A stretch of DNA of 64,000 bases from Exiguobacterium aestuarii (GCF_020171655.1 NZ_JAIVAC010000001.1:2016723-2080722), one strand, 5' to 3'; shown: positions 33,775 through 42,469, counted from the first letter of the stretch. Program-made: numbers and translations. The notes: generated by a model from the sequence alone, not told the origin.

Positions 33775-35167
33775 CGATGTTTACTTCCTGTGGATTTAAT
33801 TGAACGAGATAGTTGGTATTTCTTTTAGCAATAGATGGACTATGTGAAGCTACAATAATTTGTGAATTAGGAGTTAATTTGTGTAATAATGGTAAGATTT
33901 CTCTTTGCCACTTAATATTTAGTGATAGTTCAGGTTCATCAATAATAAGAATATCTCTATTTGCTCCTTCTATCAGGAAAATAGTTAGAAATGTCAACAA
34001 ATGTCTCTCTCCACTTGAGAGTTCGTTTAAATAATGCTTATCACTATTTACTTCAATGTAAATTTCATCGTTATTAATTTTAATTTTCTTGTTATTAGAA
34101 AGATGACTATTAAATATTTCTTCAAGTGTACTTATAGATTCGAGAACATATTCTTCCTTTCTTAATTCGATAATCATACGGTATAACAAGTCTGACAATA
34201 ATTCACTATCAGCACAAAATGCCATTATTTTTTCAGGGTCATCAATCTGCAAAATATTTAGTATTTCATTTCTAAGACGATTTTCTGTAGCATTAGATAA
34301 GGCCTCGAATAATTTTTCCCTGTTTTTTGAAAGTTCGTCTATAAAATTACTATCCTCACGATAATCAACACCTCTCTGTTCTCTTTCAGGTCTTATCGCA
34401 TAAGATAAAGTATCGAACAAAGCCTTTTGTACTCTTTCAGAAGATACCCTTTTAGCTGTATTGTATCGCTTCAGAATAATTTCTTGAATAGTATCAACAT
34501 TTATATCATCAATATGAGCATTTTTTTTCGAAGCATTATTTAATAAATTTCTATTTGTTTGATTTCTTATGACTCTACGTTGTTGAGAATTGACTAAATA
34601 TTGAGCCAACTCTTGCGAAAAGTCTCTTGCTCTTCGTAAATTTTTAAATAATTCTCTGTAATTGGGATCGTTTGCAATGAAATGGACTATATCATCTTCG
34701 TCAATTTGAAATTTTTTGGGCGTTCCTCTGTTTACTCCAAAAAGAATGGATGACGCTTCCTGCAAAGATGACTGATCGAACTCATGCCAATCATAAGTTG
34801 TACTTTCAGTACGACTATCTAGATCATAATTCATAATTTCTTGTCGACTATTTCTATGTAAATTTCTTTTTCTTTTTCGTTTCGCTAAATCAAGAGTTAA
34901 ATAGTTTTCATCTTCCTTAATTAAAGTTACCTTCACTTTATGATCATTTAAGCCATCTTTGTACCAGATGGTCACCGCCTGAACTTTTTCGTTATAAAGG
35001 ATTTTTTCATCTTTTGATAAAAGAGCATGTATTATTTTTAAAAAGGTTGTTTTTCCATTCCCATTTTCCCCGTAAATAACTGAAATCATTTCCTCAGAAA
35101 AACTTAACTCTAAATTTCTATTAAAGCTTTTAAAGCCGTTTATAGAAATTTTCTTCAATTTAATCAT
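33764..35167 (-). CDS. ariA: AAA15/ABC-type ATPase, PARIS AriA-like
   Basis: 467 residues of the SMC/OLD-like ATPase group. Walker A GENGNGKTT (33-41), ABC signature LSSGERH (383-389), Walker B ILIIDEP (Asp410, Glu411) and switch His442 in ASHSPS flank a helical insertion (about 100-330). In PARIS, AriA is the sensor scaffold that forms a propeller and holds AriB. Length and gene order (AriA then AriB) fit. OLD proteins and other AAA-DUF4435 pairs are the alternatives. AAGGAG ribosome site; AT-rich. Confidence 0.75.
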   Translation of the reverse strand: MIKLKKISINGFKSFNRNLELSFSEEMISVIYGENGNGKTTFLKIIHALLSKDEKILYNEKVQAVTIWYKDGLNDHKVKVTLIKEDENYLTLDLAKRKRKRNLHRNSRQEIMNYDLDSRTESTTYDWHEFDQSSLQEASSILFGVNRGTPKKFQIDEDDIVHFIANDPNYRELFKNLRRARDFSQELAQYLVNSQQRRVIRNQTNRNLLNNASKKNAHIDDINVDTIQEIILKRYNTAKRVSSERVQKALFDTLSYAIRPEREQRGVDYREDSNFIDELSKNREKLFEALSNATENRLRNEILNILQIDDPEKIMAFCADSELLSDLLYRMIIELRKEEYVLESISTLEEIFNSHLSNNKKIKINNDEIYIEVNSDKHYLNELSSGERHLLTFLTIFLIEGANRDILIIDEPELSLNIKWQREILPLLHKLTPNSQIIVASHSPSIAKRNTNYLVQLNPQEVNIDEA

Positions 35168-35341
35168 TTATATTTACTCCTTATCTTCATACTTGATATA
35201 AAAAAACGACTAGGATTATTGACTTTTACTATGTGTCATAAAACCAGTCTGTACTTTCTTATACTACAAGTATATTTTTTCACTTTTAAAGTTTATTTTA
35301 AATTAATTTGGTATATTTTGATCCAAAAGTACTCTTTTTCC
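35168..35341 (-). promoter_or_regulatory. AT-rich upstream region of the PARIS-like operon
   Basis: 174 bp with no gene, about 75 percent A+T. It contains a perfect dyad TATACT-ACA-AGTATA at 35260-35274 that could bind a regulator. Minus-strand TATATC about 25 bp before the ATG may be a -10 box; no clear -35 box seen. Confidence 0.4.
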
Positions 35342-35776
35342 TTATTTTTCGCTCCGACGAATCACGGCCATCTCACGACCGAATCGATGTCCTTCATCAA
35401 CGAATCCTAAGCTTTCGTATAAGTGATGGGCCGCCTCGTTCTCAGGATGGTAGCCGACGACGATTGATTTGCCATCTCCGATTTCTTCAAGCAACAGTTC
35501 TGTCGCTTGTCGACCGATTCCTTTACCTTGATGAGCGTGGTCGATCATGATTCGGTAAATCCACCATGCATCCAACTCTTCCGGCTCCGTGTTGTACATG
35601 AGGAAGCCGACCATCGTCTCTTCCTCATAAATCGCGCGTGGGCGTAACGTCGGTTCGTACATCGCTTGAAGTAACGAAATCGCATTCGGCTCCATGTATG
35701 TTTGCTGTTGTTCACTCAGTACCAAGTGACAGCATGTATACCAATTTTGTGCATCGATCGGACGTAATGAAATCAT
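35342..35776 (-). CDS. GNAT, spermine/spermidine acetyltransferase-like (BltD/PaiA type)
   Basis: 144 residues. MISLRPIDAQNW at the start, the acetyl-CoA loop DHAHQGKGIGRQATELLLEE and NEAAHHLYESLGFVDEGHR are those of diamine/polyamine acetyltransferases such as BltD. Base composition returns to the chromosomal level here, marking the right edge of the AT-rich island. It is the downstream gene of a unit with the CAT-TPR gene. Confidence 0.85.
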   Translation of the reverse strand: MISLRPIDAQNWYTCCHLVLSEQQQTYMEPNAISLLQAMYEPTLRPRAIYEEETMVGFLMYNTEPEELDAWWIYRIMIDHAHQGKGIGRQATELLLEEIGDGKSIVVGYHPENEAAHHLYESLGFVDEGHRFGREMAVIRRSEK

Positions 35777-35787
35777 ATTCTTCTCCT

Positions 35788-36918
35788 TTACTCATACGTT
35801 TCGTTTAAATTCCGTGCGTAGAACGCGATGGCACGACGGTACCTTGCGATGCTTTCGTCCGGTTTTGGACTGGCAAGCAGCTCGAGTAACGCGCCCGTCG
35901 CTTCTTCATGACGGCCGACGTTATAGTGAGCCATCGCCTGAAACACTTTGAGCGCCCCATGATTCGGGAAATGTTCGATCGCCTCTGCAAATAACTGTTC
36001 CGCTTCCGCGTATCGACCGAGTGCCCGATATGTGCTACCGAGTCCGAGATACGATTCCGCCAACTCTTCCCCGGTTAACCCAAGTCGGATGGCCCGCTCA
36101 TAATGCGGTACCGCTTGACGTTCTTCCCCGAGCGAGTCATAACACCACGCACAGTATGCATGAAGTCTCGGATTCTTCTCATCCTTCCGTAAGAGCGATA
36201 AGAACAGTTGCTTCGCCTGTTCGAGTTGTCCCTCTTCACGGAGGCGTACTGCTCGGTTAAACTCATTTTCTTCTGTCACGTCGGTCACCTCCTGAGCGAA
36301 ATCTTGATCTAACCATGATTGGAGCGCTTCATAATACTTGCCGATATGCACGCCATCAACGAGTGCGTGATGGGCTTGAACGGATAACGGCATCCTTAGA
36401 CGCTCTCCTTGACGCTCAAACTTGCCCCAGGCGATGCGCGGGACGCTGTCATGTTGTTGCTGATGCGTCGGGTGCATGATGCTTGTGAACGTGACCCACG
36501 GCACACTCGTGATATACAGTAAGTCGTCGGGCTCGTCATCCCCAACCACGACTTCATCGGCAGCTCGCTCCATCCGCATCGTCACTTCTTGTAAGAACGT
36601 TGGTAAATCCTCATGGAACGTAGCCGCACAAAAGTTGAAGACATCCTCGTCTAACATGACGGTGAACGATGGGTGGACCACCTCATGTTCGACGACCGCT
36701 TCTCCACGGATCCGATACCGCAATTCCGGAATCGTGTTCGCCGCTTTCACTGCACCGTATAAAAAGAGTTTGAAGAACGATTGATTGCTCGCTTTCGAAT
36801 ATGTATAGAGATTTGTCACATCCACGTTCGCCGTCACGTTAAAATGCGGTGCGTCAAACGATTTGAAAAACTCAAAATGCTTACGTCGCGCCCACGTCTC
36901 GATTTCAATTTGTTTCAT
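35788..36918 (-). CDS. Chloramphenicol-acetyltransferase-like domain fused to TPR domain
   Basis: 376 residues. Residues 1-210 form a CAT-fold domain with the family start MKQIEIETWARRKHFEFF and the catalytic HHALVDG (183-189); unlike true CAT genes it may acetylate another xenobiotic. Residues 215-376 are TPR repeats (EGQLEQAKQLFLSLLRKDEK, YAEAEQLFAEAIEHFPNHGA). An excellent AGGAGGTGA site at 36285-36293 precedes an in-frame GTG at 36279 (residue 214), so a separate 163-residue TPR protein may also be made from this gene. Confidence 0.85.
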   Translation of the reverse strand: MKQIEIETWARRKHFEFFKSFDAPHFNVTANVDVTNLYTYSKASNQSFFKLFLYGAVKAANTIPELRYRIRGEAVVEHEVVHPSFTVMLDEDVFNFCAATFHEDLPTFLQEVTMRMERAADEVVVGDDEPDDLLYITSVPWVTFTSIMHPTHQQQHDSVPRIAWGKFERQGERLRMPLSVQAHHALVDGVHIGKYYEALQSWLDQDFAQEVTDVTEENEFNRAVRLREEGQLEQAKQLFLSLLRKDEKNPRLHAYCAWCYDSLGEERQAVPHYERAIRLGLTGEELAESYLGLGSTYRALGRYAEAEQLFAEAIEHFPNHGALKVFQAMAHYNVGRHEEATGALLELLASPKPDESIARYRRAIAFYARNLNETYE

Positions 36919-36967
36919 AAAAACTCCCCCTTCTACGCTCTTACTGTAGCAGAGAGAGTGAATCGGC

Positions 36968-37507
36968 TCATAGCTTTTGTTTTAACTGTTCGTAATGTCC
37001 TTTTGCCAAATCAAAGTAGACAAAGTCTCCACGTTCGATTCGTTCGAGCGTCGCTTCGAACTCACGCCATCCCCGCTCGACTTGTTCAGGCGTCAGCTCC
37101 CCACTCTCGGTCGCCTCTTCAAACTCATCCTCATCCTTTTTGACGATATCCCCATTCGGAAACACAAGAATATCGAGCAATAAGTCGTCCATATACGGAA
37201 TGCCATCCTCTTCGCCGATCCGGTCGACGAGGTCGATATACCACTGCACGATTTCACCTTCCGGATTGATCATCGCCGTCACACCGAATGGTTCATTGTC
37301 CGGGAAATATTGGAGCCAACTAAAACCGGCATCCGCCACAATAAATTCTTCCCCTCTGTGTTTTTTATATAGTGGCGCTCGAACCTCATCGATTTGGAAT
37401 AAGGCAACCACCCCGGAAAACTGTTCCGTCTGAACGTGTGCTTGCGCATAACGGTTCTTTAAAATTCGCTCCCAGTCTCGTCGATTCGCATACTTCCGTT
37501 TTGCCAT
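36968..37507 (-). CDS. DUF402 family protein
   Basis: 179 residues. It shows the DUF402 beta-barrel segment (FIVADAGFSWLQYFPDNEP, then MDDLLLDILVFPNGDI and KKDEDEFEEA). Members include nucleoside tri/diphosphate phosphatases such as Ntdp/YgaC; the charged C-terminal helices fit. AAAGGGAG ribosome site. Confidence 0.82.
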   Translation of the reverse strand: MAKRKYANRRDWERILKNRYAQAHVQTEQFSGVVALFQIDEVRAPLYKKHRGEEFIVADAGFSWLQYFPDNEPFGVTAMINPEGEIVQWYIDLVDRIGEEDGIPYMDDLLLDILVFPNGDIVKKDEDEFEEATESGELTPEQVERGWREFEATLERIERGDFVYFDLAKGHYEQLKQKL

Positions 37508-37571
37508 ATGGATCTCTCCCTTTCGGTCATCTCTGTATGATACAGTTCGCCAGAAGAAGGAAAGTTCCTTG

Positions 37572-38624
37572 TTAGTCGTACAGGTTATGCTGATTGAACC
37601 AGACGAGATGGCTTTGCTTCAGCCGTTTCCGCTCGACCATGCGGACGAATGCGTCTGTCGAGATGAAGCGGTTCCCGGGATGGAGGTCGGCCAGCATCAT
37701 GAGGATGAGGCGTGAACCTCGTTCTCCCTCTTGAAGAGAGATATGCTCCATCTTCCCTTCCCCGTTGAAGCGGTTGATGAACAGCTCGACTTTACACTCT
37801 TCTTTTAAGAGTCGGGTCGTCACATACGCGACTTGGCTGATAATCGACTCGAAGTCATGATGGAGCGTGTAGCCAGACGGACCACTCAAATCGACTGCGA
37901 ACGTGAACGTATCGAGTGATGTCTTTTGAAAGACTTTCGACTGAACACGCCCGAGCTTCGCCGTCGCGACCCAGTCAATCTCCTTGACAGGTTCTCCTTC
38001 ATAAGGCTTCGATCCTAGAATCTGAAGTGGATTCCGTAGAGGCGATGCGGTCAAAGGACGGTCACCGAGTGCCAATCGTTTCGTGCCGACCGGAGGATGT
38101 AACGTGAGGGACGGCAGCACCGTCCACCGTTTCTCGATGGGACACTCAAGAAGATACGTCCCGAGATGAAGCGGGAGCGTCACAGCGAGTACACACTCTT
38201 CGATATAAGCCGGTCCCCGAAATTCGGCCTGGACACGAAGCACATGGCGGGCCTGATCCGTCCGTAACGTCATATCTAAACTATTTGGGGAGCGATCGTG
38301 GTCTGGAAAGCTAAGCGTTGTACTAGATTTCATGCGAACGCGAACGGGAAGCCCGAGTCGCTCGAGGGTTTCACTTCCGTCTAGCATCACCTGCACTTCC
38401 GTCTCATCCCCGACGAACAGAAGAGACTCGTGCGTATGTATATGAAGACGAAGGGCTTGTTCCAACTGTTTCCGCGTCCGTTCGAAGAACCAGACGATGC
38501 CCGCAAGTAAACAAAGTGCATACCCGACAATCTCCATGTACGGGACAAATACGAGAATCACTCCGGCGAATCCGTAGACCGGGATCCATTGTTTCTGTAG
38601 GGCGTTATGTGTCGAGAACGTCAT
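37572..38624 (-). CDS. DUF58 protein
   Basis: 350 residues: two N-terminal membrane helices (about 15-50) then a soluble part with the DUF58 core (ALGDRPLTASPLRNPLQILG, YEGEPVKEIDWVATAKLG) and a von Willebrand A-like end. DUF58 proteins are partners of MoxR ATPases. The ATG at 38624 is used, two bases after the moxR stop, with GAGGG upstream. Confidence 0.88.
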   Translation of the reverse strand: MTFSTHNALQKQWIPVYGFAGVILVFVPYMEIVGYALCLLAGIVWFFERTRKQLEQALRLHIHTHESLLFVGDETEVQVMLDGSETLERLGLPVRVRMKSSTTLSFPDHDRSPNSLDMTLRTDQARHVLRVQAEFRGPAYIEECVLAVTLPLHLGTYLLECPIEKRWTVLPSLTLHPPVGTKRLALGDRPLTASPLRNPLQILGSKPYEGEPVKEIDWVATAKLGRVQSKVFQKTSLDTFTFAVDLSGPSGYTLHHDFESIISQVAYVTTRLLKEECKVELFINRFNGEGKMEHISLQEGERGSRLILMMLADLHPGNRFISTDAFVRMVERKRLKQSHLVWFNQHNLYD

Positions 38625-38626
38625 CG

Positions 38627-39547
38627 TCAACCCTCGACCGGAACAGAAACGGTGTCTAAGATGTAACGGATGATGTCCTGTTTCGTCGATTTGATGCCTC
38701 CTTCAAGCGTCAACGTCAGGCGATGTGCCAATACATAAGGTGCCACGGCTTTCACATCTTCCGGAATGACATACAATCGATCGTTCAGATAGGCATAACT
38801 TTGAGACGCTCGCATGAGCGCGATGGCTCCTCGTGGACTGACACCAACCTCGACAGATTGGTGTTCTCGTGTCGCATGGACGAGCCCGAGTAAATAATCG
38901 AGGACGTCATCTTGAATCGATACTTGCTTCACTTCTTCTTGTGCACGGCGTAACTCGTCTAACGTCGCGACCGCCTCCACGATTTTCCGTGTTTGACGCA
39001 TGACTTGTAAGAGGAGCTCCCGCTCTTCCGCGACATCAGGGTAACCGACCGGAATCGAAATGAGGAAGCGGTCGAGCTGTGCATCCGGTAACGAAAACGT
39101 CCCGGCCGATTCGATCGGGTTTTGCGTCGCAATGACGAAGAATGGTTTTGGCATCGGATACGTCTCTCCCCCGATGGAGACTTGCCGTTCTTCCATCGCC
39201 TCGAGCAAGGCGGACTGCGTTCGTGGAACCGCTCGGTTGATTTCATCGATCAAGACGATATTCGCAAAGATTGGTCCTTGTCGATGCTCGAACGTCTGGG
39301 TCTGCATGTTGAAATAATCTGCGCCAATCACGTCAGACGGTAACAAATCGGCCGTGAACTGAATCCGGGAAAACGCGCCGTCGAAGCTAGTTGCAATCGT
39401 CTTGGCCAGTAACGTTTTCCCCGTTCCTGGCACATCTTCTAACAAAATGTGTCCTTCCGCGAGTAACGCCGTACAACAGAGACGTACGACATCCTCTTTG
39501 CCTAAATACACCTCGTTCAACTGTTTGATGACCTGTTCCATGCCCAT
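38627..39547 (-). CDS. MoxR-family AAA+ ATPase
   Basis: 306 residues. Walker A DVPGTGKTLLAKT (41-45 core), Walker B IVLIDEINRAVPRTQSALLE, sensor 1 FVIATQNPIE and arginine-finger region LDRFLISIPVGYPD are complete. MoxR ATPases act as chaperones for metal insertion or complex assembly with VWA/DUF58 partners. GGAGG site; first gene of a two-gene unit with DUF58; no transglutaminase gene follows. Confidence 0.93.
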   Translation of the reverse strand: MGMEQVIKQLNEVYLGKEDVVRLCCTALLAEGHILLEDVPGTGKTLLAKTIATSFDGAFSRIQFTADLLPSDVIGADYFNMQTQTFEHRQGPIFANIVLIDEINRAVPRTQSALLEAMEERQVSIGGETYPMPKPFFVIATQNPIESAGTFSLPDAQLDRFLISIPVGYPDVAEERELLLQVMRQTRKIVEAVATLDELRRAQEEVKQVSIQDDVLDYLLGLVHATREHQSVEVGVSPRGAIALMRASQSYAYLNDRLYVIPEDVKAVAPYVLAHRLTLTLEGGIKSTKQDIIRYILDTVSVPVEG

Positions 39548-39642
39548 AAAATGACCTCCATTTTTTTGTCTTACTCAAACTTTACCTTTTTATGGTAAGA
39601 TAAACAACAAATAGTCTGAACATTCAAAAAGGAGGTATCTTC

Positions 39643-40335
39643 TTGCGCTGGACGAACAAGTTTTTTCTCATGATTGCCGCTACACTCCTCGTCACCTTTA
39701 CGATGATGATGGTTGCGACGAGTGTATTCGAATGGCTCTATAATCCGGAAACGATACCGGTCGAGGAAAATAATAGTCCCCCGACTGATCTCCTATCGGA
39801 TGAGGATGATGGAATTTTAATCGGTGAATCCAAAGCAGATTACCCGTTTGAATTGGATCCTCAAAAAGGAAAAAAAAAACCTCTTGAGAGATTTACGGGC
39901 TCTGGAGAGTCCACACGACGAAATCTCGGTTTATTGGTCGCTTTGATTGCGCTCGGTTGTCTGTCCTTTTATATTTATCGAAAACGGAAACGACGTTTGG
40001 CGCGCGCACGAGATCATGCTGATTCAAGCACAGACCCGCTTGTCGAATCGCTACAACACGAAAACGCTTCGTCCGTTTCGACGCTCACAGCGTTCACGAA
40101 CGTCCCGATTCGCGATGCACTGATCACATTCAACCAATCTCTCGTACCATCCAAGCGATTGCGTGCTCATGAGACACTGCAAGAGTGGTTCCAACGCATC
40201 GATTTACCGATGAACCCGTCCGTTTATCATGCGGTTCGCTACGGCACCTCATCAGGTGTGACGATTTCTGCAGAAGACACACTCCACTTTAAGCACACAC
40301 TCGATCATTATACGACACGTCCTCACCCCGAGTGA
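39643..40335 (+). CDS. Membrane protein, DUF4129-like C-terminus
   Basis: 230 residues, TTG start behind AAAGGAGG. N-terminal membrane helix (7-32), an extracytoplasmic acidic loop, a second helix (about 93-113) followed by a basic stop-transfer KRKRR, and a cytoplasmic C-terminal helix region with VYHAVRYGTSSGVTI that resembles the DUF4129 end. DUF4129 proteins commonly go with MoxR-DUF58; here it is divergent from them. Confidence 0.65.
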   Translation: MRWTNKFFLMIAATLLVTFTMMMVATSVFEWLYNPETIPVEENNSPPTDLLSDEDDGILIGESKADYPFELDPQKGKKKPLERFTGSGESTRRNLGLLVALIALGCLSFYIYRKRKRRLARARDHADSSTDPLVESLQHENASSVSTLTAFTNVPIRDALITFNQSLVPSKRLRAHETLQEWFQRIDLPMNPSVYHAVRYGTSSGVTISAEDTLHFKHTLDHYTTRPHPE

Positions 40336-40408
40336 GAATGTGCACAGGTTCTACTTTTCATTCATGAATGATAAAATGGTGGAAAATGTCAGTTAAGGGG
40401 ATGAAATC

Positions 40409-41149
40409 ATGAGACGATGGGCAATATTCGGATTAAGTGCACTTTTACTGACGGGTTGTACGGATACAGTGGCAGACAATCCGATTCCAATCGAATCACC
40501 GGATGAACCCATCACCGAATGGACACGTGAAGACTTTAAAGACGTTTATGACCAATATGAACAAACACAACCACTCCTCGCTGCGCTCGAGCAACAAGGC
40601 ATCAAACCGTTCCGCGAGACGTTCGAACGCGTCATCATTGCCGGAAACGGGCTTGAGCACACATATGCAGATATTTATCCGTTCAAACTCGATGACGGGA
40701 CGTATGCCACGGTATTCGACAGTCAGGACGGGACGGTGATCAATGGGTCTGAGTCGGTCGCTCCGCTGTTTTGGCAAGAGGAGTCTTTCCTTCAATACGT
40801 CGAAGAGATTGAGAATCGGAAATTCGGCACGAGTGCCCCGCCTACTGATGTTGTCCTTACGCAGGATGAATTTCAATCCGTCTATGACCGCCATGCGTAT
40901 ACGTCAGCCCTCCTCGTCGAACTCGATGAAGCGGGTGTCGAACTTTCAAGAGAACCAATTGACGATGTGATTATCGCCGGCAATGGCGTGACCGAAGTGA
41001 CTGCCGACTTGTTCGTGTTCGATGTCGAAGGCGGGTATGCCATCGTATACGATCAAGATGGAGAAATTTTAAAAGGTCCCGAATCCATCTCACCGCTCTT
41101 TTGGAACGAGAAGGACTATGAGGACCTGTTAGCCAAGAATGAGGGGTAA
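40409..41149 (+). CDS. Lipoprotein with two tandem copies of one domain
   Basis: 246 residues. Lipobox LTGC (Cys17). Two homologous repeats of about 95 residues follow: TREDFKDVYDQYEQTQPLL... and TQDEFQSVYDRHAYTSALL..., each with an (R)VIIAGNG / DVIIAGNG element and (E)SVAPLFW / ESISPLFW near its end. No known family recognised; the internal duplication is clear. Extracytoplasmic. Confidence 0.8.
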   Translation: MRRWAIFGLSALLLTGCTDTVADNPIPIESPDEPITEWTREDFKDVYDQYEQTQPLLAALEQQGIKPFRETFERVIIAGNGLEHTYADIYPFKLDDGTYATVFDSQDGTVINGSESVAPLFWQEESFLQYVEEIENRKFGTSAPPTDVVLTQDEFQSVYDRHAYTSALLVELDEAGVELSREPIDDVIIAGNGVTEVTADLFVFDVEGGYAIVYDQDGEILKGPESISPLFWNEKDYEDLLAKNEG

Positions 41150-41175
41150 TTCCGTCCCCCTTCCGATTTTAGTTA

Positions 41176-41184
41176 TGCTATACT
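41176..41184 (+). promoter_or_regulatory. Extended -10 promoter of thiW
   Basis: TGCTATACT just upstream of the TPP aptamer; no clear -35 box. Confidence 0.5.
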
Positions 41185-41199
41185 CAAGTCAATAATCGA

Positions 41200-41283
41200 C
41201 CACTAGGGGAGCCTTCGGGCTGAGACGGCATGTTGCCGGACCCTTTGAACCTGATCTGGCTCATACCAGCGTAGGGAAGTGGC
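41200..41283 (+). promoter_or_regulatory. TPP riboswitch before thiW
   Basis: Conserved blocks in order: ACTAGGGGAGCC, GGGCTGAGA, GACCCTTTGAACCTGATCT, and CCAGCGTAGGGAAGTGG. A terminator hairpin follows at 41305-41340. Confidence 0.96.
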
Positions 41284-41304
41284 TTGGGATACGCCTCTGT
41301 ATAT

Positions 41305-41341
41305 CCACGCCATTTTTCCGTCTGGAAACGTGGCGTTTTTA
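41305..41341 (+). terminator. Riboswitch terminator before thiW
   Basis: Stem CCACGCCA-TTTCC/GGAAA-TGGCG followed by TTTTT, 20 bp before the thiW start region. Confidence 0.85.
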
Positions 41342-41360
41342 TTTTGAAAGGAGACTATTC

Positions 41361-41846
41361 ATGCGTATTCAACAACTCACTTGGATGGCGATGCTCGTCG
41401 CCATCGCCGTCGTTGGCTCAATGTTCATCTCGATTCCCACAGGTGTCGCCCGCGCTTATCCGATTCAGCATATGGTGAACGTGATTGCCGCAGTCACCGT
41501 CGGCCCAATCGGAGCCGTTCTCGTCGCATTCGTGACCGGACTCATTCGCGTCATGACCGGCACAGGGTCACTTCTCGCGTTCCCCGGTGGCATGATTGGT
41601 GCATTTCTTGCTGGTATGTTCTTCGTTCGCACGAATCGCGTCTATGCTGCCGCTCTCGGAGAAATCATCGGAACTGGTGTCATCGCCTCGTTGATTGCCG
41701 TCCCGTATGCGAAACTGTTGATGGGTTCGACGTTCGGTGCCTTCTTCTTCGTTCCAGCGTTCCTTGCTTCTAGTTTGACAGGCGCGCTTCTCGGTTGGCT
41801 CGTCTTATCACGTGTCAAACAGTTGCGACCGAGCACACTCAAATAA
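41361..41846 (+). CDS. thiW: ECF transporter S component for thiamin precursor (ThiW)
   Basis: 161 residues with five or six membrane helices. The segment FISIPTGVARAYPIQHMVNV and LLAFPGGMIGAFLAG fit ThiW, the substrate-binding subunit of an energy-coupling-factor transporter that takes up the thiazole precursor of thiamin, matching ThiM in the salvage operon. The shared ECF module (EcfA, EcfT) is not in the window. TPP riboswitch upstream. Confidence 0.93.
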   Translation: MRIQQLTWMAMLVAIAVVGSMFISIPTGVARAYPIQHMVNVIAAVTVGPIGAVLVAFVTGLIRVMTGTGSLLAFPGGMIGAFLAGMFFVRTNRVYAAALGEIIGTGVIASLIAVPYAKLLMGSTFGAFFFVPAFLASSLTGALLGWLVLSRVKQLRPSTLK

Positions 41847-41865
41847 CGTATTTTGATTTAGGAAT

Positions 41866-41894
41866 CCGACCGACTCATGACGGTCGGTTTTTTG
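41866..41894 (+). terminator. Terminator of thiW
   Basis: Stem CCGACCG/CGGTCGG (41866-41887) followed by TTTTTT. It overlaps the last codons of the convergent GNAT gene. Confidence 0.85.
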
Positions 41895-42351
41895 TGTGAA
41901 AGACCCAGATTGCTTCGCCATTCGATTCATCGATTAAGCCGCTGTCGACAAACCCGTTCTTCGCATAAAATTGTTTCGCGGCTTCATTCTCTTGATGGAG
42001 GCTCAGAATGATATCATCCACATCGTACTCTGTCTGGATAAATTCCACTGCGATGCGTAGACACTTCGTCCCGACGCCTTTCCCCTGTTCGTTTTGATCC
42101 ATCATGAAACGATCGAGCCACACATAACGTTCTGTCTGATTTTCTGCTCCGACCATCATGAAGCCAACCGGTCGCTCACCGTCATAAAATGCATAGCTCT
42201 GCCAATTATATTTCGTATCCTCGACCATCTCTTGAAGCGACTCGGCATTCGTCTCGATGAATCGGGACTGTTTCTCGTCCACTGATAGAGTAATGATTGC
42301 CTCTCGATTGAATGCATCAATCGGCTGAATCGTGATTTCATTTCCTTTCAT
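41875..42351 (-). CDS. GNAT family N-acetyltransferase
   Basis: 158 residues. Acetyl-CoA loop MDQNEQGKGVGTKCLRIAVE and NEAAKQFYAKNGFVDSGLID are clear; similar to BltD-like polyamine acetyltransferases. Its end overlaps the thiW terminator on the other strand. Confidence 0.85.
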   Translation of the reverse strand: MKGNEITIQPIDAFNREAIITLSVDEKQSRFIETNAESLQEMVEDTKYNWQSYAFYDGERPVGFMMVGAENQTERYVWLDRFMMDQNEQGKGVGTKCLRIAVEFIQTEYDVDDIILSLHQENEAAKQFYAKNGFVDSGLIDESNGEAIWVFHTKNRPS

Positions 42352-42469
42352 GCTTTCACCTCATTGATTTTCTCTCTCTTTCATACGCTTTCTCCCGTAA
42401 AAAGTTTCTTCCCCCGTATCTTCGAGATCATGCATTCGCTACACTAATAAGAGAAAAGGAGGTTATCAC

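Noticed and set aside
35219..35410. 63-codon plus-strand frame in the island upstream region
   Set aside because: Phe/Tyr/Leu-rich translation expected from AT-rich DNA; no ribosome site and overlap with the GNAT gene end.
35788..36918. Reading the CAT-TPR gene as a frameshift or assembly error
   Set aside because: The frame is open throughout with the same codon use in both parts, and the junction has a sensible linker and an internal start; a real fusion is the simpler reading.
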